From assembly GCA_003599755.1 (NCBI GenBank), contig QZJO01000007.1, positions 1-41,220 on the forward strand: 41,220 nt of DNA, given 5' to 3'. This DNA is from Candidatus Parcubacteria bacterium (GTDB lineage: Bacteria; Patescibacteriota; Minisyncoccia; Sungbacterales; SURF-37). A program made the translations under genes and the position numbers. The notes below the pieces were generated by a model that did not search any database, was not told where the DNA came from, and saw only the letters and a program-made list of their open reading frames with translations. Positions 1 to 8,168 of the stretch are shown one piece after another. Each line of letters starts with the position of its first letter. Positions within the stretch are counted from its first letter, which is position 1.

Positions 1-2
1 CG

Positions 3-824
3 CTAAAGCGGACACATATCGCCGCCGTTATCGGTCGACGTGCCGGTATGCACCTGTCCGCGCAGCGCGCCGCTTTGCTGCCGTTGAGTCATAATTTGCA
101 CGTGGATGTCGCCCTGCTGCATAGCGTCAACGAGCGATGCGATATCATCAATATCGCAGCTCGATCCGCCGGAAAGGATGTTTTCATCGGTCATGGTGAA
201 GCGCGCGAACGTGCCATTAACCATGTACCCGCCCGGTACGTCGCCGAAGAGAATCGCGACCGCCGGGCCATTCTGGCCGCGTTCGCCGCAGCGCAACTCC
301 GCACGGCGTACGTCCGTTCTGCCATTAACCGAAAGCTGGAATCGCGCCGCGGTCTCGTTGGCATTGACGATCATCTGGAAGCGCCCGGATGCCGCGCCAT
401 CGGTCGTAGTTCCGGAACCAACCACTTCCGATCTATTTAATGAAGCGACGAATCGCCGGCCGCCCGAAGAATCGAAGTCGTCATCGCCACCCGCGAAGCC
501 GTCCGAACCGTTAAAATCGCCATCGAAGTCGTCGTCGAAATCGTCATCAAAGTCATCGTCATTCCTATCGTCGCGACTGCCGCTCTGCACGTCTTCGACA
601 ACTTCCCCGCGGCGGACTCCGCCGCCGGAATCCGGCGGCGGAGTCGGATCGGTATCCGGACCGTTGCCGCCAGTCGACCGCTGGAGAACTTCTCCTCGGG
701 TAAATGCAAGAAGTTCTCCGGGCTGCAGCATAAACGTGAATGCCGCAACGCCGACCGCTGCAGCCAGCATCGCGGCAAGCACGCGCGGCCCTTTGCGGCC
801 GCGCGAGATAGTTAGGAAGTTCAT
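3..824 (-). CDS. secreted CHRD-domain protein
   Basis: A 273-aa protein. Residues 12-30 form a hydrophobic segment after basic residues (signal peptide or N-terminal anchor). A Pro/Gly and then strongly Asp-rich linker follows (about residues 50-120, DDDFDDDF-type repeats). The C-terminal half resembles a CHRD domain: LNRSEVV near the start, GRFQMIVNANETAARFQLSVNG in the middle, and GALRGQVHTG near the end. Family knowledge: CHRD domains are extracellular and their biochemical role is poorly defined. The stop lies 3 nt from the window edge and the gene is complete. It follows the VKOR/DsbA pair on the same strand, and its own cysteines (ELRCGE, SSCDIDD, DMCPL) make it a possible substrate of that pair (inference). 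Confidence 0.75.
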   Translation of the reverse strand: MNFLTISRGRKGPRVLAAMLAAAVGVAAFTFMLQPGELLAFTRGEVLQRSTGGNGPDTDPTPPPDSGGGVRRGEVVEDVQSGSRDDRNDDDFDDDFDDDFDGDFNGSDGFAGGDDDFDSSGGRRFVASLNRSEVVGSGTTTDGAASGRFQMIVNANETAARFQLSVNGRTDVRRAELRCGERGQNGPAVAILFGDVPGGYMVNGTFARFTMTDENILSGGSSCDIDDIASLVDAMQQGDIHVQIMTQRQQSGALRGQVHTGTSTDNGGDMCPL

Positions 825-889
825 ACGTTGATAAGAAAATTAAAAATAAAAAGCCCGTTGGCTCTTCTCAACTAGGACGAAACGGCCCT

Positions 890-1396
890 TTATTTATTAC
901 CGACTGCGGGCAAGCGGCCCGCGGTCGAGTCATGCCCTGCGGCATCCGATGCGTTTGCCCGCGCGACGGCGAGCCGCCATACGGCAATGCCGAGAATGAA
1001 GATAGCCGTTGACGATCCGGCAGAAAGAATGCAGTACAAGCAAAGCGCATCCAAAATAAATACCTGCACGGAAACAAGCCATACGGACGCAAGAAACCCG
1101 ATAGCACCGGCGATCGCGAGGAGCCGGGCAATTGTCACCGACCGCCGTTCGCGGAATACGAGCGCCAGCACGAGCACTGACGCATAAAACATGACACCAA
1201 GCACGGCGACCGGTATGCCTGCCGGCACGGCATACGCGCTTTTCGTTACCGTATCGCACCCGTCCAGAACCGAGCAGGCGATCGGACCGCCGGTGAAATA
1301 TTTTGCGGCCAGATATGCCGCGTCCAAAAACCCGATTGCCGCCGCGATGATCAGCGCGGCGCTGAGAACGCTAACGATTCTGGGCAATGGCTTCAT
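890..1396 (-). CDS. VKOR-family membrane disulfide reductase/oxidase
   Basis: A 168-aa integral membrane protein with four hydrophobic segments. It carries the vitamin K epoxide reductase signatures: a first Cys pair (ACSVLDGC) in the loop after TM1 and the CLYC active-site motif in the last TM region. Bacterial VKOR homologues reoxidise DsbA-like thioredoxins using quinone. I chose the ATG at 1396 (MKPLPRIV) rather than the longer ORF start, because this leaves a 26-nt overlap with the upstream dsbA-like gene and removes a hydrophilic extension. There is no SD, and translational coupling to the upstream gene is likely. Together with the DsbA-like gene it forms an envelope disulfide-forming pair. 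Confidence 0.85.
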   Translation of the reverse strand: MKPLPRIVSVLSAALIIAAAIGFLDAAYLAAKYFTGGPIACSVLDGCDTVTKSAYAVPAGIPVAVLGVMFYASVLVLALVFRERRSVTIARLLAIAGAIGFLASVWLVSVQVFILDALCLYCILSAGSSTAIFILGIAVWRLAVARANASDAAGHDSTAGRLPAVGNK

Positions 1397-2009
1397 CGAG
1401 CAATGCCGCGAATTCGCTATAGGACTGCGGCCCGACAATGCGCTGGCCGTTCAAGAAAAACGTCGGCGTCGCGTTTACGCCGGCCGCACGGCCGCTTTGG
1501 AAATCTTCCTGGGCGCGATCGCGGCCCGCGGAGGCCTCAACATCGCGGCGATACTGATCCCCATCAAGGCCGATCGCGGCCGCGTATCCGGCGAACAGTT
1601 CGGCGGCATTCGCATTCCCTGACCATTCGCCCTGGTGCTCGAACAACATGTCGTGCATCTCCCAAAATCTGCCTTGATTTGCCGCGGCTTCGGCAGCTTG
1701 GGCCGCAGCGACCGCTTGGCGATGCTGCTGCAGCGGGAAATGACGATAAACGATTGCGACGTCATTCGCGTAATCTTCGGCGATTTTCTTAACGAGGGGA
1801 TAGTATGCAGCGCAGGCCGGGCATTGAAAATCACTGTATTCGACGAGCACCACCATTGCCTCGCGATTGCCTTTAACATGGTCCTCGGCAGTCATAATCG
1901 CCGCCTGGCCGCCGGCAGCCGGACCGCCATCAGCGGCTATACCCAAATATACGAGCCCTGCCGCGGCCAGAACGACGACGCCGAGAATTGCGATGGATGA
2001 TTTGCTCAT
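1371..2009 (-). CDS. DsbA-like thioredoxin-fold disulfide oxidoreductase
   Basis: A 212-aa protein with an N-terminal membrane segment (about residues 5-24), so the catalytic domain should face outside. The thioredoxin-fold active site CPAC is at residues 63-66 (EYSDFQCPAC). The cis-Pro loop is visible as VNATPTFFLNG near the C-terminus, with the helical insertion in between, typical of DsbA_4/thioredoxin_4 proteins. It catalyses disulfide formation in exported proteins, and the overlapping VKOR gene is the expected electron acceptor. A short inverted repeat (CCGGT..ACCGG, 2031-2046) lies just upstream of the start, with no SD. Confidence 0.87.
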   Translation of the reverse strand: MSKSSIAILGVVVLAAAGLVYLGIAADGGPAAGGQAAIMTAEDHVKGNREAMVVLVEYSDFQCPACAAYYPLVKKIAEDYANDVAIVYRHFPLQQHRQAVAAAQAAEAAANQGRFWEMHDMLFEHQGEWSGNANAAELFAGYAAAIGLDGDQYRRDVEASAGRDRAQEDFQSGRAAGVNATPTFFLNGQRIVGPQSYSEFAALLDEAIAQNR

Positions 2010-2154
2010 GCGTGTGCAAAAAATTTAATTCCGGTGGACCTACCGGATCACTACTGGAATACGCCCAGAGCCTAGCGCAAACGATGACACAAATCCAGAT
2101 GATGAATTTTGAGAGGTGTTGCAACCAAGTGATCGCAAGCTCGCTGGTCTCGGT

Positions 2155-2197
2155 ATAAAAACAACGGGGCGTGGCAGGCTCTCCTGCGCACGCCCCC
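2155..2197 (-). terminator. intrinsic terminator of the 150-aa orphan gene
   Basis: On the minus strand a GC-rich stem (GGGGCGTG plus GCAGG, paired with CCTGC plus CACGCCCC, loop AGAG) is followed by GTTGTTTTTAT. It sits 17 bp past the stop codon at 2214. Confidence 0.85.
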
Positions 2198-2213
2198 TCC
2201 GAACTGCCTCCTT

Positions 2214-2666
2214 TCAGTTCCGATTCGGGTCGATGGGTTCGAGCGTGACCGGGTGGAGATGCTTTTTCTCCAAGAGGTCGTAAATGCCAATGAGTGAACC
2301 TGACGCAAACCACTCGCGTCGCCATTCGGGAGGCATCAAGTGATATCCACAACGCTCTGATGCTCCATCGCGGTAGGATTCCCGATATCGGGCATGGTCG
2401 GGACAATTCCCGATTGTCCCATCGGGTAACGTAATCCCCTCACATGGTCGAGGACAGTTCGGTGATGGACCGACTACTCGCCCAATGACATTGCCGCCCT
2501 CGTCGAATACTTCGAGCCGGATAGCGGCCCGCTCAACGAGAAACATGTTATCAGCGATCGCCTGCGCCTGTTCGAGTGCCACTCCTGATGCGTCGGCCTC
2601 TATCGTTGCTTCCTGCGGGATGGGCATCCCGCCCCGCAATGCCACACCACGCAGAGTGTATTTCAC
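2214..2666 (-). CDS. orphan 150-aa Cys-containing protein (SD-class)
   Basis: I do not recognise this protein. The ORF track extends it to 2864, but that N-terminus is tRNA-Ala read backwards. The GTG at 2666 is preceded by GAAAGGAAA and follows a promoter (TTGCGG, 17 nt, TATAGT with the -10 at 2707-2712). The N-terminal half (about residues 1-65) is beta-rich by eye (YTLRGVALRG, AIRLEVFDEGGNVIGRVV). The C-terminal half has NCPRPCEG, NCPDH and RCGYH, a possible metal-binding Cys/His cluster, and then an aromatic segment (PEWRREWF). It has an SD, unlike the housekeeping genes nearby. It could be a small regulator or nucleic-acid-binding protein, but nothing decides this. Confidence 0.6.
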   Translation of the reverse strand: MKYTLRGVALRGGMPIPQEATIEADASGVALEQAQAIADNMFLVERAAIRLEVFDEGGNVIGRVVGPSPNCPRPCEGITLPDGTIGNCPDHARYRESYRDGASERCGYHLMPPEWRREWFASGSLIGIYDLLEKKHLHPVTLEPIDPNRN

Positions 2667-2723
2667 GGTACTTTCCTTTCGTCGGTGAGATTCTTTTCTC
2701 GCTCGGACTATAGCGTTCTCAAT

Positions 2724-2757
2724 CAAAAACCGCAAGCGAAATTGCCTGCGGTTTTTG
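2724..2757 (-). terminator. terminator downstream of tRNA-Ala
   Basis: Inverted repeat CAAAAACCGCA...TGCGGTTTTTG with A and T tails on both sides. It lies 34 bp past the tRNA-Ala 3' end and overlaps the -35 region of the next gene. Confidence 0.75.
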
Positions 2758-2790
2758 AGTTCAATTAGTGATACGAATCTACCAATTTTG

Positions 2791-2862
2791 TGGACCGTGC
2801 GGGGATCGAACCCGCGGCCTCCTCGATGCCATCGAGGCGCGCTACCACTGCGCCAACGGCCC
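2791..2862 (-). tRNA. tRNA-Ala (GGC)
   Basis: Full cloverleaf: acceptor GGGCCGT/ACGGTCC with the alanine identity wobble G3:U70, D-arm GCGC/GCGC, anticodon stem CCTCG/CGAGG with loop ATGGCAT (anticodon GGC), T-loop GTTCGAT, and discriminator A. No CCA is encoded. Confidence 0.95.
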
Positions 2863-3034
2863 AATAACTGTTTTGGAAAGCGCTTGGAGTATACTCGGTA
2901 GTAGAGCGAACTTCAATGCGGTGGAGAATAGGTCTCCGCCATGCGCGCCGCGCAACTTCGAGTGATAACAAGGATCTCTGCTTCACTACCGGGTATACCG
3001 CGTATACCGTTGCAGACGCTTTCGAGCAAGCGAA

Positions 3035-3154
3035 CTACCACACTCATCGAGGTATGGCAGTATTGGTTTCTCTTATCGGGTTTAAATCTCTCCGTGAATG
3101 ATCGATCTTTATCTCAAAAAGCTTGGCGATGATATACCTCGATGAGTGTGGTAG
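3035..3154. repeat. 120-bp palindromic element with perfect 21-bp arms
   Basis: CTACCACACTCATCGAGGTAT at 3035-3055 is the exact reverse complement of 3134-3154. The 78-nt centre is A+T-richer than the surroundings. I see no ORF and no transposase. Confidence 0.85.
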
Positions 3155-3405
3155 CGAAATGCCGCAGACATTCACCTGCGGCATCGCATAGTTCGGACCT
3201 TCAAATCCCCGAGAAATCGCACTTGCGATCCAACCTTCCAAAAGAGAAGGAGGGCACCACACTGGGAGCCCTCCTGGAAATGGTTGCCGCGAACGGCAGT
3301 GGAAGAATCTGCAGAGGCAGACACTGGTGCCGAATCGGCGGTCTCTCAATAAAGAGCTGGGGCGGACCGAAGGTCCTATATGATCGCTCCTGGAAAGCAG
3401 CAATC
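3155..3405 (-). ncRNA. candidate structured small RNA, about 250 nt
   Basis: A minus-strand promoter (TTGCCA, 15 nt, TGC-TATACT; -10 at 3412-3417) would start transcription near 3405. The predicted RNA has a succession of stable hairpins: GGACC-TTCG-GGTCC, CTCT/AGAG, GCCG/CGGC, TGCCG-TTCG-CGGCA, an 8-bp AGGAGGGC/GCCCTCCT, and ATGCCGCAG/CTGCGGCAT followed by TTTCG near 3155. No ORF with a plausible start fits. I could not match it to RNase P, SRP, tmRNA or 6S consensus motifs by eye. Confidence 0.4.
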
Positions 3406-3411
3406 GTTTTT

Positions 3412-3438
3412 AGTATAGCACATACCGGCCACTGGCAA
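3412..3438 (-). promoter_or_regulatory. extended -10 promoter of the candidate RNA
   Basis: On the minus strand TTGCCA (3433-3438), a 15-nt spacer, and TGC directly before TATACT (3412-3417). The extended -10 compensates for the short spacer. Confidence 0.55.
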
Positions 3439-3582
3439 TAGGTTTCGCCGGCCGGGGGCCACGCGCAAAAAGCCGCTTTTTATAAGCATTTATCGGAGCG
3501 AAGCAATTTTTATCCACAAGAAAATTTTGAATGCGCCCCCGGAGAGAATTCCTGCGCAGGCAGGAAACTCCCATCTTTGCAA

Positions 3583-3654
3583 CGCCCCTGCCAGGAATCG
3601 AACCTGGATCCGCGGCTTAGGAGTCCGCAGTTCTGTCCTTTGAACTACAGGGGC
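3583..3654 (-). tRNA. tRNA-Arg (CCT)
   Basis: Acceptor GCCCCTG/CAGGGGC, D-arm GTTC/GAAC, anticodon loop CTCCTAA (anticodon CCT) with an A-G mismatch at the top of the stem, T-arm CCAGG-TTCGATT-CCTGG, and discriminator G. No CCA is encoded. Confidence 0.9.
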
Positions 3655-3714
3655 AAATCGGCTATCTGTCGATGCTGAATATCGTCGGAATATGGTAGCA
3701 TACAGTAGGGATTT

Positions 3715-3990
3715 ATGCATGCGCCGAAAAATCGTAAACCCAATATCAAGGCGCTTATCTGGCTCGAGCGACTCTTCCTACTATTTCTCATAAGTTCCTT
3801 TGCCGCTCTGCCATTCCTCGGCACGCGCGAATCATTCTTTTTCTGGATCGCCTATGTCATCGGGGGCACCGCGGGCTATGCATATCTAACAGCGGCCTTC
3901 GGAGGCAACAATCGGTGGGGCGAAGAAGTCATGGGTATCGGCATTCTTGACCCGTTTTTCAGATTTTTTCGAGCAAAAAATAAACACTAG
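3715..3990 (+). CDS. small two-TM membrane protein, unknown function
   Basis: A 91-aa protein with a basic N-terminus (MHAPKNRKPNIK), a hydrophobic segment at about residues 15-35, a second at about 43-60, and a C-terminal tail rich in Gly, Phe and Lys. I do not recognise a family. It begins 60 bp beyond tRNA-Arg, transcribed away from it, and ends 29 bp before the HtrA-like gene on the same strand. That protease has no membrane anchor of its own, so this protein could be a partner (weak inference from spacing). Confidence 0.65.
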   Translation: MHAPKNRKPNIKALIWLERLFLLFLISSFAALPFLGTRESFFFWIAYVIGGTAGYAYLTAAFGGNNRWGEEVMGIGILDPFFRFFRAKNKH

Positions 3991-4019
3991 TTCTCACTCG
4001 TTACCCGACGCTCTCCGTC

Positions 4020-5084
<1,065 letters not shown>

Positions 5085-5149
5085 TCGCATGCCCGAACCG
5101 TGACGCGCGGCGGCGCGGCGCGGTAGCATAACCGAGATCACTTACCGGA

Positions 5150-5875
5150 ATGCCCGACCAATCGCAACCTCAATCCGCGCCCCCACGCCCTCGGCACATT
5201 GCATTCATTTTGGACGGCAACCGCCGCTGGGCCGTCCAGCGCGGCCTTTCAAAATTGGAAGGCCATCGCTACGGCAGTGAAGCGCTCAAGAAGATCGTGC
5301 CCGCGCTGATCGCCCGCGGCATCGCCGTTGCCTCGCTTTATATTTTTTCGACGGAAAACTGGCGCCGCACCCAGGAGGAAATCGGGGCGATCATGGACCT
5401 GATCAAGGACGCCTTCGCGCAAGAGTTCGAAGAATTCAAGAGGCAGGGCGTACAGGTGCGCATTGCCGGGCGCATCGCGGATTTTCCCGAGGATATCCGG
5501 AACGTCTTCGCCGAAACCGTTGAAGCGACCAAAACGAACACCAAGCTCATCGTCAACGCCTGCCTGTCATACGGCGGACGCGAGGAAATCACCCGCGCCG
5601 CAAAAGCGCTTGCCGCCGAGGCCGCGCGCAATCCCGCGTCCGTGGAAACCATCGACGAGACCGCGGTCCAGCGCAAGCTCTATACTGCCGATCTACCCGA
5701 CGTGGATCTCTTGATCCGCACCGGCGGCGAGCAGCGGCTTTCCGGCTTCCTACCGTGGCAATCAACATATGCCGAACTTTATTTCACGCCCGTGTATTGG
5801 CCCGATTTCAACGAACAAGAGCTCGACAAAGCAATCGAAGAGTTCGGCCGCCGCAAGAGGAATTTCGGCGCCTGA
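5150..5875 (+). CDS. uppS: isoprenyl transferase (undecaprenyl diphosphate synthase)
   Basis: A 241-aa cis-prenyltransferase of usual length. It builds the polyprenyl diphosphate carrier for cell-wall and glycan synthesis. Diagnostic motifs are FILDGNRRWA with catalytic Asp22, GSEALKKI, FSTENWRR, and RTGGEQRLSGFLPWQSTYAE near the C-terminus. The first 15 residues are Pro/Gln-rich and dispensable-looking. It lies 65 bp after the htrA-like gene on the same strand with no terminator between, so co-transcription is possible. A perfect 44-bp palindrome ends the unit. Confidence 0.95.
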   Translation: MPDQSQPQSAPPRPRHIAFILDGNRRWAVQRGLSKLEGHRYGSEALKKIVPALIARGIAVASLYIFSTENWRRTQEEIGAIMDLIKDAFAQEFEEFKRQGVQVRIAGRIADFPEDIRNVFAETVEATKTNTKLIVNACLSYGGREEITRAAKALAAEAARNPASVETIDETAVQRKLYTADLPDVDLLIRTGGEQRLSGFLPWQSTYAELYFTPVYWPDFNEQELDKAIEEFGRRKRNFGA

Positions 5876-5884
5876 CATCGATAT

Positions 5885-5928
5885 GCAAACAAAACCGCTC
5901 CGCCGTACGGCGGAGCGGTTTTGTTTGC
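5885..5928. terminator. bidirectional terminator, perfect 44-bp palindrome
   Basis: Two 22-nt arms (GCAAACAAAACCGCTCCGCC and its complement) meet at GT|AC with no loop spacer. Terminal A and T runs serve both uppS (+) and the convergent receiver gene (-). Confidence 0.93.
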
Positions 5929-5934
5929 ACCGAG

Positions 5935-6315
5935 CTATGCGCCCAGTGCCGCTTTTACCTTTTCGACGATCTCGGGAAGATGGGTTTTCGCCTTGACCAA
6001 ATACTGGGCGACGTTGAGCTCGTTCGCGGCCGCCTGCGACTGCTCGTCTTCCAAATTCGAAAGCATAATGGCCGGCACGGCCGCACCCCCCTCGAGCGCG
6101 CGGATCTCGCGCAATGCTTCGAGTCCGCTTTTTTGCGGCATGACGATATCGAGCAGCAAGAGATCCGGCTTCTCATCCTTGAACTTCTGAATCACGTCCT
6201 CGCCGCTGATCGCAAGCACTACCCGTAGGCCTTCTTTCTGGAATGCATCCGAAAGGAGCGTGACCATAAAGGGATCGTCCTCGGCCATGAGGATCGTCTT
6301 TTGATTCGTGCTCAT
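5935..6315 (-). CDS. single-domain CheY-like response regulator
   Basis: A 126-aa receiver domain with no output domain. It has the acidic pair EDD at residues 12-14, phospho-acceptor Asp56 (LLLLDIVMP), Ser86 in the Thr/Ser switch position (IMLSN), and a conserved Lys108 (VKAK). Such stand-alone receivers pass phosphate or act by protein contact. No histidine kinase is in this window. A TATAGT -10 box (6322-6327) ends 6 nt before the ATG, so the mRNA is predicted to be leaderless. The promoter region is shared divergently with nth. Confidence 0.92.
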   Translation of the reverse strand: MSTNQKTILMAEDDPFMVTLLSDAFQKEGLRVVLAISGEDVIQKFKDEKPDLLLLDIVMPQKSGLEALREIRALEGGAAVPAIMLSNLEDEQSQAAANELNVAQYLVKAKTHLPEIVEKVKAALGA

Positions 6316-6367
6316 GGCGTTACTATACGATGCATACGATGCCTAAATCCAGTATACTGGCTGCACT
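6316..6367. promoter_or_regulatory. divergent leaderless promoters (receiver gene / nth)
   Basis: Minus strand: TATAGT at 6322-6327, 6 nt from the ATG of the receiver gene. Plus strand: TATACT at 6353-6358, 9 nt from the ATG of nth. In both cases the expected +1 falls at or next to the start codon. The -35 elements are weak. Confidence 0.65.
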
Positions 6368-7054
6368 ATGTTGTTTTCGAAAGACATCACGAAACCCTTG
6401 CTTATCCGAAATGAGAGCCCAGAAGCCAAGCGCGCCCGAGCTAAAAAAACTGTAGCGCGCCTGCGGAAGCGCTATCCCGGCGCTACAATCGCGTTGAAAT
6501 TCGGAAACCCAATGCAGCTTCTGGCCGCGGTAATCATGTCCGCGCAATGCACTGACAAAAAGGTAAACGAGGTCACGGCAATGCTCTTCAGGAAATACCG
6601 CACCGTGGACGATTTTGCCGATGCTGATCTCGGAACGTTCGCACGGGAAATCAGGCAAACGGGATTCTACCGCGCCAAGGCGCTTGCCATCATCACCTCG
6701 GCCCGCATCATTCGCGAGAAGTTCAACGGAAAAATTCCCAAGACCATGGCCGAGATGCTCAAGCTTCGCGGCGTGGCGCGCAAAACGGCCAACGTCGTCT
6801 TAGGTAATGCCTACGGCGTCGTGGAGGGCATTGCCGTGGATACGCATGTGCGCCGCCTATCCCAGCGCCTTGGATTCACGACGCACGACGACCCGGTGAA
6901 AATCGAGCAGGACTTGATGGCATTATTCCCAAGGCAGCTCTGGTTTGTCCTCACCTATACGCTGATCGACCACGGCCGCGCGATCTGCACGGCCAAAGGG
7001 CGAAAATGCTCGCTCTGCCCGGTGCGGGATATATGCCCGGCGTCATTGATATAG
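6368..7054 (+). CDS. nth: endonuclease III
   Basis: A 228-aa DNA glycosylase/AP lyase of base excision repair that removes oxidised pyrimidines. The helix-hairpin-helix is LRGVARKTANVV with catalytic Lys139, followed by the catalytic Asp158 (AVDTHVRR). The C-terminal [4Fe-4S] cluster ligands are spaced C-x6-C-x2-C-x5-C (CTAKGRKCSLCPVRDIC). All key residues are present. The start follows a -10 box by 9 nt without an SD. A hairpin terminator follows at 7075. Confidence 0.96.
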   Translation: MLFSKDITKPLLIRNESPEAKRARAKKTVARLRKRYPGATIALKFGNPMQLLAAVIMSAQCTDKKVNEVTAMLFRKYRTVDDFADADLGTFAREIRQTGFYRAKALAIITSARIIREKFNGKIPKTMAEMLKLRGVARKTANVVLGNAYGVVEGIAVDTHVRRLSQRLGFTTHDDPVKIEQDLMALFPRQLWFVLTYTLIDHGRAICTAKGRKCSLCPVRDICPASLI

Positions 7055-7074
7055 CGCTGTTACTAAATATGTAC

Positions 7075-7115
7075 GCGGCGCCCGATGCTTCGGGCGCCGC
7101 TTCATTCTTCTCGTC
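7075..7115 (+). terminator. intrinsic terminator after nth
   Basis: GCGGCGCCCGA-TGCT-TCGGGCGCCGC (11-bp stem) followed by TTCATTCTTCT. It also lies just past the stop of the minus-strand gene at 7121 and may serve both. Confidence 0.8.
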
Positions 7116-7120
7116 CTTCG

Positions 7121-7444
7121 TCAGCTCCGCTTCTTCGTGGTGATGGCCCAGGACCCCTGGCCGTCCGGCGTACACTTCTGGAATTGCAGCCGGACGATGT
7201 CCCGATCCGGATGCTGCCGCTCATATGCGGCTTCCACCTCTTCGGCGGTGTTGCAGTACGCCGCCGCGGTAGCGATCAGGGACTCATTCTCGCTGATCTT
7301 CTCCTCGAGGATAGTGATCAGCGGCGCCGTCGGAGAGTGCCAAGCCTGATAGCCGTAGACGAGGGTCCCGGCGAGCACGAGCACCAGCGCGAGCACGATG
7401 ACGAGCTGGTTCGAGTCGCAGTAGCGCCTGACATTCGCGATCAT
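7121..7444 (-). CDS. orphan single-TM small protein (SD-class)
   Basis: I do not recognise this 107-aa protein. The ATG at 7444 has a perfect upstream GGAGG (spacing 7); the longer ORF-track start has none. It has a short N-terminal region, one strong TM at about residues 13-35 (VIVLALVLVLAG), then a soluble domain with two cysteines (AAYCNTAEE, LQFQKCTPD) and a basic tail. Type II topology with an exported C-terminal domain is likely. It is the last gene of the minus-strand small-protein unit that starts near 8640. Confidence 0.7.
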   Translation of the reverse strand: MIANVRRYCDSNQLVIVLALVLVLAGTLVYGYQAWHSPTAPLITILEEKISENESLIATAAAYCNTAEEVEAAYERQHPDRDIVRLQFQKCTPDGQGSWAITTKKRS

Positions 7445-7913
7445 CGGATCTCCTCCTTGATCCGCGCGGTGGGGTCCTTGCCTCGTCCTGGAGCGGCAGA
7501 TTGTTATCACCAATCTCCGGAGAGATGGAGAGAATAGTTCTCCGGAGGTCGCTAATAAAAACCTACCATCTCGCCTGAATTTCCCGAAATCACACATCGA
7601 GAAACTCGGGTGAGAGCAGGAGCAGAGAATCCTTGCTACCTCCTGCCGCGTATCGTGGCTTCGCACCTGCGCCGCGTGAAGAACTTTCTTTGCCCTTCTC
7701 TGAATCCGCTACCGGCGTACATCCGCGTTTTATCCGCGTTGATCCGCATAATAGTGGACTCGGGTTAGGGGAGATGGGCGGCGGGATGCGCCCATCTCCT
7801 GTGTGCAGCGTCTTCACATCTCCGGCATAAAGATCGTCTCCTTTCTCACGTGGTTGATCGACTGCCTATGCCATATCTCACCTCCCTTCCATCGGCCGTC
7901 GAGCACGCGCCGC
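7445..7913 (-). other. 470-bp stretch with mini-ORFs, hairpins and a tandem repeat
   Basis: On the minus strand two excellent SD sites precede tiny ORFs: GGAGG then ATG-GCA-TAG (7866-7874), and AAGGAG then ATG-CCG-GAG-ATG-TGA (7814-7828). A 10-bp hairpin (GGAGATGGGC/GCCCATCTCC, about 7770-7800) follows. Next come a tandem atccgcgtt repeat (7721-7750) and a CTCCGGAG...CTCCGGAG inverted pair near 7527-7560. No ordinary gene is visible. Confidence 0.55.
7721..7750. repeat. tandem 10-11 bp ATCCGCGTT repeat, three units
   Basis: atccgcgttt, tatccgcgtt and gatccgcata lie in a row, with two looser units just before (aatccgct, gtacatccg). It is non-coding. Confidence 0.7.
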
Positions 7914-8042
7914 CTACTTCACGACCGACCAGTCCACCTCGCGCGGATTGTTGGTCGGGATGCACTCCACCTTGAGCGGGTTGGCGGTGATCGGCTGCTG
8001 CTTCGGCTGCGCCTTGGAATTGCTGCTCGTGTTGCCGGCCAT
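7914..8042 (-). CDS. orphan 42-aa peptide (SD-class)
   Basis: The ATG at 8042 (MAGNTSSNSKAQ) has GGAGG at an optimal 5-nt spacing, which the longer ORF-track start lacks. The peptide is hydrophilic: Asn, Ser, Gln and Lys first, then ITANPLKVECIPTNNPREVDWSVVK. There is no signal or TM and a single Cys. Function is unknown. It lies between the 92-aa membrane protein and the mini-ORFs in one minus-strand unit. Confidence 0.6.
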   Translation of the reverse strand: MAGNTSSNSKAQPKQQPITANPLKVECIPTNNPREVDWSVVK

Positions 8043-8168
8043 TGGATTCCTCCTGCCCCTGCGCATGAGAGCTTTTCGCCTCTCAGAATCTTCGAGCCCC
8101 ATGCTCGAAGACCCAATTGAAGCGAGGAGGGAGCGCGATCTACTTCGACCGTCTCCCTCCCGCGAACA

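Larger units (their letters stand above)
2863..3582. other. 720-bp non-coding stretch with repeats and a promoter
   Basis: No ORF here looks coding. The stretch holds tandem ggtataccg/cgtataccg (2992-3009), a perfect 21-bp inverted repeat (3035-3055 and 3134-3154), a row of GC-rich hairpins at about 3159-3380, and a strong minus-strand extended -10 promoter near 3412-3438. The hairpins and promoter together suggest a non-coding RNA, listed separately. Confidence 0.6.

Noticed and set aside
2667-2864. N-terminal extension of the 216-aa ORF (MGRWRSGSAPRW)
   Set aside because: It is tRNA-Ala and its terminator read in frame; the GTG at 2666 has an SD and a promoter.
3044-3441. 119-aa (-) and 99-aa (+) ORFs in the 3-3.5 kb stretch
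   Set aside because: No SD, no start signal, and composition dictated by hairpins; a structured RNA explains the region better.
7590-7817. 75-aa minus ORF (GTG at 7817)
   Set aside because: GGAG lies only 3 nt before the GTG, the start overlaps the 4-codon mini-ORF stop, and the frame covers the tandem repeat and hairpin.
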